64,000 nucleotides of DNA from contig QRDG01000534.1 of assembly GCA_012064385.1 (NCBI GenBank), forward strand, positions 1,136,086 to 1,200,085. Direction: 5' to 3'. A model generated the notes under the pieces. That model did not search any database, was not told the DNA's origin, and worked only from the letters and a program-made list of their open reading frames with translations. The first letter of the stretch is position 1, and every line of letters begins with the position of its first letter. The DNA comes from Puccinellia tenuiflora (lineage: Eukaryota; Streptophyta; Magnoliopsida; Poales; Poaceae). Shown in pieces: positions 22,801 through 32,605 of the stretch. Position numbers and translations under genes: made by a program.

Positions 22801-23036
22801 CACTCTGGGTGAAAGACCTCCTTGATGAACTCGGCTGCGAGGAGCCGAGCCACCTCTTCTCCTATGGCTTTCCTCCTGTCATCATGAAACTTGCGCAGAC
22901 CCTGCTTAACTGGTCTTGCATTAGGATTAACGTGTAAGCTGTGCTCGGCGAGTTCTCTCGGGACTCCTGGCATGTCAGATGGCTTCCATGCAAAGACGTC
23001 CCGGTTCTCACGGATGAACTCGACGAGCGCGCTTTC
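19806..23036 (-). CDS. Gypsy pol: reverse transcriptase, RNase H and integrase
   Basis: Open from 23036 to the stop at 19806; the first Met codon is at 22973 (numbering from it, 1055 residues). Reverse transcriptase spans about 50-230 with CIDFTGLN, FLDAYSGYHQI (Asp112) and the catalytic YVDD at 174-177. RNase H spans about 455-580 with Asp463, Glu501, Asp525 and Asp575. The integrase zinc finger (HH...CDGC) lies at 697-732 and the catalytic core has Asp761, Asp820 and Glu856. The C-terminus (AKRPWNIAQLRPYY) has no chromodomain. The frame is the same as the upstream gag-protease and separated from it only by TAG at 23037-23039, so the protein would come from readthrough or from an ancestral fused polyprotein. 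No other stop is present, which is unusual for this window. Confidence 0.93.
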   Translation of the reverse strand, partial: ESALVEFIRENRDVFAWKPSDMPGVPRELAEHSLHVNPNARPVKQGLRKFHDDRRKAIGEEVARLLAAEFIKEVFHPEWVANPVLVPKKTGELRMCIDFTGLNKHCPKDPFALPRIDQIIDSTAGSELLCFLDAYSGYHQIRLNIEDELKTSFITPFGAFCYTTMPFGLKNAGATYQRCIQNCFKKQIGRNIHAYVDDVVVKSQKADSLIADLTETFENLRKYKMKLNPTKCVFGVPAGKLLGFIVSERGIEANPEKIKAIHNLQKPTCLKDVQKLTGCVAALSRFISRLGEKAGPLYRLLKKSDKFLWDEEADRAFEELKKTLSTAPVLAAPTDKEPMLLYVAANERVVSAVVVVERAEEGKEYPVQRPVYYISEVLTESKQRYPQWQKLVYGVFLASRKLKHYFQEHPIKVVSSAPLADIIRNREATGRVAKWAIELGPYHITYEPRTAIKSQALVDFVNDWTDFTSSPSTPCTKYWTMHFDGSRQLEGSGAGVVLTSPKGDKLAYVLQLHFDCTNNMAEYEALLHGLRLAKEMNIKRIRCFGDSDLVAQQVSGTWDSKDANMAAYRRAVEQIAGFFSGYQVEHIDRRKNEAADALSRLGSRREKVPPNVFLDELHHPSVKLPTEEELAFPDPESALVAAVRAIPTWTEPYLAYLLRGELPKDEVKRKQLIRRCKSYTVINGELYRRSVTGVYQRCVSPEEGKQILQEIHAGDCGHHASTRSLVSKAFRHGFFWLTAHLDAERIVRVCDGCQRYARQDHVPAQELRTIPITWPFAVWGLDMVGPFSKSPCQKTHLLVAVDKFTKWVEVEPVSRVDGASAVRFFKKIATRFGYPHSIITDNGTNLSVGEMAKFCGENNIRLDLASVAHPQSNGQAERANQELLKGIKPRLRVPLLRAAGSWVEELPAVLWSIRTTPNRSTGFTPFFMVYGAEAVLPSDLLHDSPRVANYVETENELARQDSVDALEEARELALERSAVYQQDLRRYHARRVKTRTFQEGDLVLRLVQSKEGMHKLSPPWEGPFVISKNLNNGSYYLMDVREPASVGKGADTAHTLDPYAEAKRPWNIAQLRPYYT

Positions 23037-26000
23037 CTATTTATCAGAGAGGTGTGCCCCAATGGTGAACTGCTTGGAAGAGTCACCAGGGGTAAAGTCG
23101 ACTTGCTTTGTGTCCTGAGCTGACTTGAATTTCATCTTCTCCTCTGTGGCCGGCTTCTTAAGGACCGAGTTGTCCTCCGGGTCCACGTTTGCCTTGTAAA
23201 ACTTCAGCTCCTCTTGAGCACAAGCTGTCTCAGCCATAGCTGCATCACCTAACTCGCACTCCAATGCCATCTGTCTGCTGCCATTAACTGTGATGACTCC
23301 TGCTGGACCTGGCATCTTGAGCTTCAAGTACACATAACATGGCCTGGCCATAAACTTAAAATATGCAGGTCGACCAAAAAGAGCATGATATGGGCTCTTA
23401 AGGTCCACTACCTCAAAGGGCATAATCTCTGAACGAAAATTCTCCACTGTGCCAAAAGCAACCTCAAGATAAATCTTACCAATGGGCTTGGCCGACTTCC
23501 CTGGTACTATCCCATGGAACACTGTCTCTGTTGGAATTAGCTGTCTATCTTGCAGCTGCATCCTCTTGAATGTGTCATAATATAAGATGTTGATACTGCT
23601 TCCACCATCCATAAGCACTTTGTTTAATGTATAGCCCCCAACTTGAGGTGCCACTACCAAGGCTAGCTGCCCTGGCTCGTCGACTCTTGGAGGATGATCT
23701 GCCCGACTCCATGTGATGGTTTGCTCTGACCACCTGAGCCACTGTGGAAGGGCCGGCTCTACTGCATTAACTGCTCTGACTTTCAACTTCTTGGAACGCT
23801 TGGACGTACTAGTTGTGAAGACATGGTAGCTGCCACGACTCGGGTTGTGCTGCCGAGTTGTAACATAATACTGACCATTGCCATCATTGAGCTGCTTCGG
23901 GTTCTGCTGGAACCCGCCCTGCTGATTACCTCCCCCTTGAGGTTGGTTTGGGTTGTTGCCGGCTCCTCCACCGTTATTGCCGGGTCCTCCGGCTCCATTG
24001 TTTCCTCTATATCCACCATTGTTGTTACCTCCTCCTGGCCCTTGGAACCTGGCGCGCTGCAAATCTACGCACTGTCCCAAGGTATGACCGCATCTACCGT
24101 TCTTGGCATGTTTAGGGCATGGAATTCTCAAGACCTCCTCTGTGCTTGGAGTGCGGCCTTGGTACCCACCAGAATTATTGTCCTTGCGTCTGACTCCAGT
24201 GTTTGTGTTGGCTACTAGGTCAGAGTTGTCTCCATACGGCCTCTTGCCACTACCTTGATTCTGGTTCTGATTCTGGTTCTGATTCTGACCATTGCCACCT
24301 TGTCCTTTAGTTCCTTCCTCCTGATCCTTTGTTTTGTCTGTGGCAGCGTGCTTATTAGCACCTGCCATGATCTCACCAATCGTAAGGGGAATACCTTGAT
24401 TCAGGCTCTCCTTCATACGACCTAGCTTCCAACTCAAGGGATTGTAACTGCAATTTCTCTCCATCGCCATTAACACTGAAACTGGTGGGAGTCCTTGTGA
24501 GGAGTTAATGATCTCTGAGACTCGCTTCATCCAGTGCCTTGCTGACTCGCCCTTCCTCTGGACACACCGCTCCAGGTCCTCGATGGTGCTGAGTTTCTTG
24601 CATGTGCCTTGGAAATTCTGAATAAAAGCCGCCTTCAATTGCTCCCAAGAGTTGATTGACCTAGGAGGCAAGTTGCGCATCCACACCTTGGCTGCTCCCT
24701 CCATCATAAGATACATGAACTTGGCACACAGATTACCTGTGGCATTGCGAATACTCATCGCCATCTCGTATGTACCCAACCAAGAGGTCGGGTCCATGTT
24801 GGGCTCATAGTTTGGAACCTTGCGCGGCTCCTTGAAACTGCTGGGAAAGGACTCGGACCTGATGGCATCAGACAAACACTCTGGTCCTGTTAATGCTGGG
24901 GACGCACCAGGAGAAGTCACCTCCTCGTGCACCCGGGTTGGCTGAGGCGGGTTGTGTGCACCCACTAACGCTCTGTCCCTCTCTGCCTCCCGAGCTCTTG
25001 CTGCTTCTCTCTCTCGTCGTTGCCTTGCTTCATCAACCACTAGCTGAGCTTGCGAAGCGGTTGGGATGTTTGCACGATTCCTCACTAGTTCACGACGCCT
25101 TGCACTAGTAGAGTTTGCCGGGTTGGACTCGCCGTGCCGACTCCTCGTACCTGAGTTAAAGGGTGTTGAATGTAGCCTACTTGCATCTGGAAAAGTTGGA
25201 TATAAAGCTTGCTGAGTTAAAGCTGTCTTCAGCAGCTCGATAGCATCACGAGTCTCCTGACCCGCTGGTCCCTCTGGTACCAAGATATTCTCCAATCTCA
25301 GAGTCGCCGCATGCACGTTGTCCATAGGATTAGAGTAATGTCCCTCTGGAGTATGAAATCTGTTTGGCTGTGACCCTAAGCCACCAGGTGCTCCTCCTCC
25401 GACTCCTCCTTCAGGCGGTGGTCCGTTGGTACGGCTGCCTCCCGGTCCTTCTGGGGGTGGTGGTGGTGGTGGTGGTGGTGCTCCTCCGGCTCCTCCTGCG
25501 GCGCCTCCTGCTGCCGCTGAGCCTCCTAGTCCGGCTCCTCTGCCTGGACCATTGGGTGTGGTGAATAAATTGGTTGGATTGATGTGGACTCCATCGTGCA
25601 GGCGACTCCTAGCTCTGCGGTGTTGAATCGAAGTAAGCTCCTCGCGGCGCCTCCGCACAACTTGAGCTTCATCCTGGACTCGGGCCTGCTCCTCGGCCAA
25701 TCTACGGTTTGCCTCTGTGATATCATCTAGCTGCTTTTGCAACGCAACACGAGCGTTGGTTAACTCGGCCGCCCTCTCTGCGGCATTACTTGCATTGATT
25801 TCCTTCGTCAACAGAGTCGGATCAAACTGATTGTTTCCAGACATGTAGACTCCCACAATACGAGCACGTACTGGCGACTCCTCATAATCCTCTTCCTCTA
25901 TCCCGTACCCAAGCCGATCTTCAAACAAGGGTAGGATGGACTCTGAATCTGCATCATAATCTGAATCTGACTCTTGCATCACCTCTGGTTCCTCAGCTAG

Positions 26001-26273
26001 GGGTTCCTCAGACTCGGCGATGATGCCGACCTCTGAAGTTCCGACCGACTCCTCGCCGTCGGACTCGACGATAACAGTTAGCTCTGGTACCGACTCCGCC
26101 GAGTTCTCGCGAAGACCCGACGCGCACACCATCCCGACGAACACGTTGATTCCTCCAAAGACAAGCTGGTAGCCTTCGTCGACTTCGTTCATCTCCGAAG
26201 TCCAGCCTGAGTCATCGATCTCTGTTTCTCCATGCTCATCAGTGTAGACCCGCCCGATGGCGAGTTTCTCCAT
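23037..26273 (-). CDS. Gypsy gag and aspartic protease
   Basis: ATG at 26273 is the first after the primer binding site, but the frame is open back to 26441 inside the LTR. A second good start (MSGNNQFDP) is near 25843. The order is an acidic N-terminal stretch, coiled coil (about 25780-25640), Pro/Gly-rich linker, retrotransposon gag domain (about 24760-24480; KVWMRNLPPRS, SWEQLKAAFIQNF), a Gln/Asn repeat near 24265, a Cys/His cluster (CPKHAKNGRCGHTLGQC), a Gly/Asn-rich linker and a protease region with VLMDGGSSINILYYD near 23620-23570. Gag forms the particle and the protease matures the polyprotein. The ORF stops at a TAG whose neighbours (GATAAA before, GAAAGC after) suit a former CAG codon. 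Confidence 0.9.
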   Translation of the reverse strand: MEKLAIGRVYTDEHGETEIDDSGWTSEMNEVDEGYQLVFGGINVFVGMVCASGLRENSAESVPELTVIVESDGEESVGTSEVGIIAESEEPLAEEPEVMQESDSDYDADSESILPLFEDRLGYGIEEEDYEESPVRARIVGVYMSGNNQFDPTLLTKEINASNAAERAAELTNARVALQKQLDDITEANRRLAEEQARVQDEAQVVRRRREELTSIQHRRARSRLHDGVHINPTNLFTTPNGPGRGAGLGGSAAAGGAAGGAGGAPPPPPPPPPEGPGGSRTNGPPPEGGVGGGAPGGLGSQPNRFHTPEGHYSNPMDNVHAATLRLENILVPEGPAGQETRDAIELLKTALTQQALYPTFPDASRLHSTPFNSGTRSRHGESNPANSTSARRRELVRNRANIPTASQAQLVVDEARQRREREAARAREAERDRALVGAHNPPQPTRVHEEVTSPGASPALTGPECLSDAIRSESFPSSFKEPRKVPNYEPNMDPTSWLGTYEMAMSIRNATGNLCAKFMYLMMEGAAKVWMRNLPPRSINSWEQLKAAFIQNFQGTCKKLSTIEDLERCVQRKGESARHWMKRVSEIINSSQGLPPVSVLMAMERNCSYNPLSWKLGRMKESLNQGIPLTIGEIMAGANKHAATDKTKDQEEGTKGQGGNGQNQNQNQNQNQGSGKRPYGDNSDLVANTNTGVRRKDNNSGGYQGRTPSTEEVLRIPCPKHAKNGRCGHTLGQCVDLQRARFQGPGGGNNNGGYRGNNGAGGPGNNGGGAGNNPNQPQGGGNQQGGFQQNPKQLNDGNGQYYVTTRQHNPSRGSYHVFTTSTSKRSKKLKVRAVNAVEPALPQWLRWSEQTITWSRADHPPRVDEPGQLALVVAPQVGGYTLNKVLMDGGSSINILYYDTFKRMQLQDRQLIPTETVFHGIVPGKSAKPIGKIYLEVAFGTVENFRSEIMPFEVVDLKSPYHALFGRPAYFKFMARPCYVYLKLKMPGPAGVITVNGSRQMALECELGDAAMAETACAQEELKFYKANVDPEDNSVLKKPATEEKMKFKSAQDTKQVDFTPGDSSKQFTIGAHLSDK

Positions 26274-26321
26274 AGCTCGACGAGCAGCTCCAACGATCTC
26301 AACTCCTTTCGTCACCGTAGG

Positions 26322-26340
26322 CCCCACGGTGGGCGCCAAC
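26322..26340 (-). other. Primer binding site of the gypsy element
   Basis: Minus strand GTTGGCGCCCACCGTGGGG directly follows the 5' LTR. The same sequence sits next to the LTR at 28762, showing that the two families share a primer. I do not assign the tRNA. Confidence 0.75.
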
Positions 26341-26896
26341 TGTCGTGGGGTTGTCACGGCAAGTTCTTCCTCAGGGAAGATGAGTTCTGGGGCCATTGAT
26401 GACTGAAGTACGCTGGAACGGTTAATCTCGCCAAGGAACAAGGATTTACCCAGGTTCGGCCCCTCTGATTAGAGGTAAAGACCTACTTCCTGCTTCTATG
26501 TTATTGCTCTTGATATGTCTCGATTACAAGGACCCGGCTCCCACAACTTAGGAACCGGCGACTTCTCTCTGGTGGTTAGGGTTTCTCTACTGGTTGAAGC
26601 TTATCGATCTAAGGTCCAGGACCCCGCTTATAAAGGCTGCCGGGTCTCTGGACTTACACTTTACACCGAGTCATACTAGAACACGGAGTCCTACTCTACG
26701 TCTTGGTCTTCCAAGTTTAGACTCCGGGTTGTACTTGGACTCCTTCCGGACGGGTCCTTTCTTCATTATGGGCCTTGGTCGGCTTGTCTCCAGCCCAGCC
26801 CATGCGACTTGATACGTGACTCGGCTTTGGCCTTCTTGGTCTTGGCGGGTCTACTTTCCGGGTCCATGGCCCTACCTATAAAGTATCCCCCCATCA
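26341..26896 (-). repeat. 5' LTR of the gypsy element
   Basis: 556 bp, same termini as 13976-14550. On the minus strand a TATA-like motif (CCTTTATAAGC, 26625-26636) is the likely promoter. The equivalent motif is present in the other LTR and in the LTR at 28762. Confidence 0.9.
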
Positions 26897-28761
26897 GAGT
26901 CCTTGCCGAGTTGTTTGACGGCTTGTAGATGTCGATGATGTCGCGGCACCCGGCGCTGCATTTGCCGGGTTGTCGATGTAGAATTTGCCAAGTCGTCGAT
27001 GTAGATGTTGCCGAGTCGTCAATGTAGACGTTCCCGGGTTGTCGATGTAAACGTTTGCCAGGTTGTTTGGCATAAACGTTGATGAGTCGTCGATGCCGGC
27101 TTCGCCTGCCGACTCGTTTATGTCAGCTTCTTCTGCTGACTTGTTAATGCCGGCTTCTCCTGCCGACTTGTTAATGTCGGCTTCTCCTGCCGACTTGTTT
27201 TGAAGTGAGTCGGAATTTTCTCCGAGTCCTTTTGACGGGTTGTGTGTAGATGTTGCCGACTGCTCCTGCCGGCTTGTTTATACTGGTATATGTGTAGCCC
27301 CCAAGCGCCGAGTTGTTAACTTGTGACGGCTTGGAGCTTGTGCTGATAACTCATAATTTCAGATGTATAGCCCCCGAGTGCCGGGTCGTTTTCCTGCGAC
27401 GACTCGGGACTCCTTGATGTATAACTCATTTTCTTGAGCTTTTGAACGGTCTAGCCCCCGAGTGCCGGGTTGTTTGCCTGCAGCAACTCGGGACTCCTTT
27501 TGAGGTACCTGAAATAAAATTGTGTATGCATTATACCGTTCGTGGCGTATGAAAAGAATTAAATAAATATTACAACGATTTGATTTATTTGTGTTCAAGT
27601 GATTAATCGTTCGACTCGACTAAGCAGACTTTCGCGCTGACTTTTTTTTATGCAAATATGATTTGCTCTGTCGACAAAGGCCTCTGTGCTTCAGAGTCGA
27701 TCCGGCATTGTTCATACGCACTACTTGGTCTATTGCGTTTATCAACTGACTTAGCAAAGAAACGAACGTCCATCTCCTGAGCCAGGATACCTATGTTTGG
27801 ACCGCGCATCTGGCAGCTTGTCCTCTTTGGCAACCTTACGACTCAGAAGAATTAATAGCCCCCGAGATTAACTCGAAGGTGGCAGATTTATTTAATTGAC
27901 TGAATAAATAAAATATAAAGTTTAAATAAAAAGATGACTTAGCTCTTTGAAGTCTGTCCGCGAACCGTCGAGGCCGACTCGTCGAAGGCGTGATCGTCCG
28001 AGTACTCCTGACTCGGTTGCCGACTTGCGTGTCGTCGTCGAATTCGTCCGAGTCCACTAGACCTGGTTTTTCTTCTTTCGTGATGTTGATATGTACGTGA
28101 TCTGCTTTGCTCTCTTTTTTTCGTTTTTCTTCACGTGTAATCCAGACAATGGTAAGCTAGTTCCCTGCTCGCTTTGCTTTTTTTTTTCTTCCTTGGCATC
28201 CGAATCACACATGGGCTTGTATGTATGTATCCTACTCCGGGTAGTATTCTTTTCCTTGATTTTTAAATCAGCTGACTTGATCCGTGTACGAGTCAAAAAC
28301 GTACAATACTAGTTGAAGCTGGCTTGTGGCGACTTTTGATTCCGAGTCCTGATGGACATACCACGCGGGACTCGCCACGCGCGACCTCGCTAGTGACAGC
28401 GACTCCTTTTCTTTCCTTGCGCGGGCCTAAAGGTTCCGATCCGGTCGACTCCTTGCATCTCCGTAACATCTTGGAATTCCAGCTCCAGCTGAATCTGATC
28501 GCGGGCGACTTTAGATGAAACCGGTTTGCGCGACCTTGTTGATATGATGCCGTGATAGCTGATTTCCAGATCATGTACGTTGAATCAAATGCACGTGAAG
28601 GAAGTGATGATGTCGAGCCCCCACGTCTGCCATGTGGATGAAGAACTTGATGCGTCCGAGTTGCTTGGCCGATGTGGTGATGAACTCGCCGTCGTCGTTG
28701 ATGAAGATTGGACCCATCGAATTGTGAATCCACGCGCACTTAGCCCCACGGTGGGCGCCAA
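26897..28761 (-). mobile_element. Internal region of a non-autonomous gypsy derivative
   Basis: Between the gypsy LTR and a second, related LTR lie 1.9 kb without gag or pol. The primer binding site GGCGCCCACCGTGGGGC is at 28743-28761. The left part holds minisatellites (26900-27210) and three tagccccc units (27295, 27364, 27452), which resemble the 3'-proximal region of the complete element. Short frames at 27836-28057 and 28293-28739 look unlike known proteins. It is best read as a deletion derivative that lost its 3' LTR. Confidence 0.65.
26900..27210. repeat. Two adjacent minisatellites, one of 27-bp hairpin units
   Basis: 26900-27090: diverged units around gccgagtcgtcgatgtaga. 27095-27203: four units at 27095, 27122, 27149 and 27176, an exact 27-bp period. 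Each contains gtcggcttctcctgccgac or a variant, whose ends (gtcggc and gccgac) are inverted. The paired change gtcagc/gctgac in unit two keeps the pairing. Confidence 0.85.
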
Positions 28762-29245
28762 TGTCGATGGTTTAGATCAACGGTGAAGATACGGGACTAT
28801 GTACGCGCCAGCATCGTCGATGTGGGTTAGTAGACGAACGACATGGGAGAAAGGATTTATACAGCTTCGGGACCCGGGAAACATCATCCGGTAATATCCC
28901 TACGTGCTGTTTGTGGCTAGGTCTTATTCCTCTCATGCTTGAAGTCGCCGATGAGGCGGCTCCTCTGTGGGACTTGTCTAATCTATCGGGCTCTATCCCG
29001 TTTATCTTGGTTGTGTTGGGTCTTGCTGGGTCTGTCGGGCTCTGTCCCGTTGGTGCGCCTTGCCCCTCCTTATAAAGGTGGAGGAGGCCGGCTTACATGT
29101 CGAGACCTTTTAGGACACTGCTAATCTAATACAAGTCGGTAAATGAGTCCTTGTCCTACTCTGATTGTGGAGTCGGCCTACTGGGCCACCCTTGATGGGC
29201 CACGTTAATCATCCTTGCGGGTATCCATGTCCCATATCCACGACA
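28762..29245 (-). repeat. LTR of the non-autonomous gypsy derivative
   Basis: 484 bp, plus-strand ends TGTCGATGG...CCACGACA, with the primer binding site immediately to the left. A TATA-like motif (minus CCTTTATAAGG) is at about 29067-29077. It interrupts a Copia LTR: the sequence to the right starts mid-LTR at gtgcggttcatcgg. Confidence 0.85.
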
Positions 29246-29635
29246 GTGCGGTTCATCGGAGAATAGGGTGAGGCCTTTGTGACATCTTAAGTAGGCTTCT
29301 TGTGGCGAGCTCACACCCCTCCAACGAGACCTACTCCCTTAACAAAGAGGAACTCGGGAATACATCCTCGTCTCCGCGTGCCTCGGTTATTTCTATACCC
29401 GAGCTATTTACTTATGCAATTTACATTGTGATAGCCTTTGTGCTTGATGTCATATATATTGCTATTACCTTATTGCTTGCCTTACTTAACATAAGTTGTT
29501 GGTGCACATGTGAACCTAGTATAATTAGGTTATTGGCTTGTTAATTTAAACACCTAGTTTTATTCCGCAATTATCAAGCCTTAAACCGGAAAAGTTTTAA
29601 TCGCCTATTCACCCCCCCTCTAGGCGACATCTCGG
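29246..29635 (+). mobile_element. Copia LTR 3' fragment
   Basis: gtgcggttcatcggagaata, the ctccaacgagac...ctcccttaacaa block and cacccc...ctctaggcg match the 3' part of the Copia LTRs at 41046-41391 and 46481-46828. The middle differs, so it is a related family or a diverged copy. The left part was lost at the gypsy LTR border. Confidence 0.8.
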
Positions 29636-29689
29636 CATAGTTTGTTCTAGAACGAGAACCGGGGAGTTCTTTGGTTCTAGTCAAGTAGG

Positions 29690-30610
29690 TTGCTCTCAAT
29701 TCTGGTATGCTATTCAAAAGCTAAAAGACACCTTCAGATCGGGGGCTAAATTCGTGTCGGGTAATGGCCTTTCCATCAAGTTCTGGATCGATCATTGGAT
29801 AGGGGAGGGGCCCCTTTCCTTGAGATTCCCGGAGCTCTTTGCGATCTAGGATGCCCCCAATGCTTTGGTTTGCCAGGTCTGGGGAGAGGATAGGTGGAAC
29901 TTGCGTTTCTGTCGTTGCTTCGGTTTGGTTGAGGCAGCGCAGTGGCAGAACCTCCTTCAGGTGATCAATGGCTGTAACCTGAAGACAAAGACCAAATCAT
30001 TTGGAAACTGGAAAATTCTAGGAAATTCACGACTAGATCCTTGTATGGGAAGCTGTGTGCTGACCCATCAAATGTGATCCAGACGGGCCTGTGGAATGCT
30101 AAAGTTCCCGTCAAAGTTCAGATCTTTCTGTGGCAGCTTGCTAGGGGTCGCCTTCCCACCAATGATCAACTTCTTATCATACATGGGCCATCCAATGGAC
30201 AGTATGCACTCTGCCAGCAAGGGAAGGATGCTGACCATATTTTTTTCAAGTGTGCTCTGGCGGAGTTTGTTTGGAGTGGCCTTAGAGATATGTTTAACAC
30301 CAATTGGCACCCTAGATGCTACCCTGATCTAGAGCAAATCTTGGGCACATTCAAGGGGAAAAGGGGGAGGGTTTTGCGAGTGTTTGCAGCAGTGTGCTGG
30401 GCTCTTTGGCTTATTCGCATTAAGTATTCGATAGAAGCTATCTTCCCTAAACAACCAGATGACTGTATTTTCAAAATTCTCATTCTTTACAGCTGTGGAA
30501 AGCGCTGTTGAAGGGGGATGATGCCACCTTGCTGGAGGAGGTCGTGGCCAAACATAAAAGGCTCTTTAGTGAGACAAATGTTTCACCAAGACAACCTCAC
30601 CCCCGTCCTA
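29690..30610 (+). pseudogene. LINE ORF2 C-terminus with zinc-binding reverse transcriptase domain (zf-RVT)
   Basis: Readable pieces give KFVSGNGLSIKFWIDHWI, then GLWNAKVPVKVQIFLWQLA, LPTNDQLL and CQQGKDADHIFFKCALAEFVW. This is the zinc-binding domain typical of plant L1-type ORF2 C-termini. A stop near 29850 and frame changes near 30010 and 30505 break the frame. The endonuclease and reverse transcriptase parts are absent. Confidence 0.85.
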
Positions 30611-30651
30611 CCTAGGTCTTGCAGATGTGTCTGCTGGTTGGCGCTTGTGCC

Positions 30652-30837
30652 CAGGGACGGAACCAGGGGGGCGCCCTGGGGCCATGGCTCCCCCCATGGT
30701 GGAAAATTTTGGTGAACTACTCTTGTTAATCTAAAGATTTGAGCCCCAAATTTACTTAAAATAACCTATATGGCCCCCTCCAACCTGATTAGTATGCACT
30801 TGATCCCCCTTGAATAAACTTCCTGGTTCCGTCCCTG
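30652..30837. mobile_element. hAT-type MITE, 186 bp
   Basis: Perfect 16-bp terminal inverted repeats (cagggacggaaccagg / cctggttccgtccctg) flanked by an exact 8-bp target duplication, cttgtgcc, at 30644-30651 and 30838-30845. No coding capacity. It inserted into the 3' untranslated region of the LINE and is younger than it. Confidence 0.93.
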
Positions 30838-30996
30838 CTTGTGCCATGATAAACTCTTAATATCTAGTCTTTTGCCTTACCTGCACTTTGATCTATCCGG
30901 GTTGTTTGTCCCTTGTTGCTGTAATCGCTGTAAACTTTTGGCCTTGGTGGCTTTATTAAGTTAAAGCTGGGCACGTGGTGCCTTATGTCTAAAAAA

Positions 30997-31385
30997 AGCC
31001 CCAAAATAGAAAAACAGACGCAAGAATGACTGCACGGTTAATTTATACCTCCAAATCCAAATCTCCTTTCGGATATCTCTCTTTCTGTTCAAATATACTA
31101 TGGTAGCTCTGCTCGCCACTCCCGAGCATTGATACTCCCAACCGGCAGAACAGATGAAAACAAACAGCCCAATAGAAAAGTACTGGAAAAGCATACATCC
31201 AACATCACTAGTATCTGGTACTACTTTGAGGAACAGTCACACTAGTCCTTGCCTCCTGGGGCTGGGAGCTGAAACAGAGAGAGAAAATACAGATCATGAT
31301 TCGTTCTCCTTTGGTGCTTCTCGACTGCTCCGGGCGCCGCCGTTCCCTTACTTTCTTGGATTTGATTTCTGAGAGTTTCTTGGCA
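30997..31385 (+). promoter_or_regulatory. 5' flank and leader of the S-acyltransferase gene
   Basis: 389 bp between the LINE tail and the ATG at 31386. It is the only 5' flank left to the gene. The last 100 bp have typical grass leader composition (GC-rich patch, then ttctgagagtttcttggca before the ATG). I see no clear TATA box. The LINE and MITE therefore sit where the distal promoter would be. Confidence 0.4.
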
Positions 31386-32605
31386 ATGAGGAAGCATGGG
31401 TGGCAGCTGCCTTATCACCCTCTCCAGGTCCACTCTCTTTTCCCTTCTCTTGGTAACTTATTCCTGAATGGTGCAACTCCTTGTTGATGTTCGGAGGTGC
31501 AGGTTGTGGCCATATCTGTTTTCCTCGCACTGGGTATTGCCTTCTATGTCTTCTTTGCGCCGTTTGTGGGGAGAGCTGCGTTCCAGTATGTGGTCATGGG
31601 AATCTACACTCCACTCGTGAGCAAATTTTATTTCATTCCTCTTCTTCGTGTAATAAGTAGATCTGCATTTTCTTTGGTGGGTACTTCAGTAAAAAAAAAT
31701 GGTCCATGAGTATTCTAAGAAAAAGGGTGTTGGGCATACAACAGTAACTATAGCAGAATAATTTTCCTCGAGATGATGAGTACTTTCTTATTTCAATATA
31801 CTCAATGTTGACCTTGCCATTATGAAACTTAATCCTTGATGGCACTAGTGGTAACTACAGTCTGCCCATATTTCTTCAATGTTTCTTACTTGAAAACAGA
31901 TTTATACCATATTGTTTCTGGGGCACTCAATTCTTACGATGCAATCTTCCATTCCATCATGCTATGTGTAACAAATATTGTCACTCGGCATTGGAATATA
32001 CAGATCCTTGCTCTTGTGTTAAAAAAGTTCTATAGGCCTCAGCCGTAGATAAATTTCCTTTTTTTCTCGAAAAGGAGGCGTGAATCCTGAAGTCAATGAT
32101 GCAACAGCCAATTTTATTGTAGATTTAATTATCACACTTCATGTTGTATGTATAAAAAACAACAATTCATGATATAATGATGCTTTGTTATGCTTAATGT
32201 GGTATATTACCATCAATTTTTTATCATCATCTCAGCTCTGTCTGTGGTGTTTTATAAAACATTTTTGTGTCGAATAACTGAGATGTTTTTTTTACAAATT
32301 ATGTGTGTCGTCATAGTATACATATGGTGCGCTGCAACTAATCCAGGTGATCCAGGCATTTTTAAGTCATCTAAATACCCCAAATTATACAGAAATGGAG
32401 AACAAATGCAAGAAAATCCAGACCATGACCTATACCCAGGAGGGAGGTCATTGAGTGATGGTTGTAGTGCTGCCAATAACAGTGAGAAGCTAAGCACTAT
32501 GTTTCAAGAAAAGCATTCAACTTCTCGGTTTACATTTTCCAGCCTTTTTATCTTGGTGTGTGCCCCGGTTCTTGCTTATCCGAAAGATGGTTCCCCTCAG
32601 ATGAT

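Larger units (their letters stand above)
13976..26896 (-). mobile_element. Ty3/gypsy element (Tat/Retand-like, no chromodomain) with an opposite-strand gene
   Basis: Two LTRs (13976-14550 and 26341-26896) bound a 12.9-kb element read on the minus strand. From right to left: 5' LTR, primer binding site, gag-protease, RT-RNase H-integrase, an opposite-strand spliced gene, polypurine tract, 3' LTR. Integrase lacks a chromodomain, and an antisense gene lies between pol and the 3' LTR. Both features are reported in the Tat lineage. Flanking pentamers differ (ctggt at 13971-13975, gagtc at 26897-26901), so no target duplication is seen. The flanks also belong to different elements, which suggests recombination after insertion. 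Confidence 0.85.
29640..30996 (+). mobile_element. 5'-truncated LINE (non-LTR retrotransposon)
   Basis: Contains only the C-terminal end of the ORF2 type and a 3' untranslated region ending in tctaaaaaaa at 30996. The 3' end (ggctttattaagttaaagct, then gggcacgtggtgcctta) matches the 3' end of the LINE inserted at 32606-34197. Truncation at the 5' end is normal for LINE insertions. The left edge is approximate. Confidence 0.8.
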
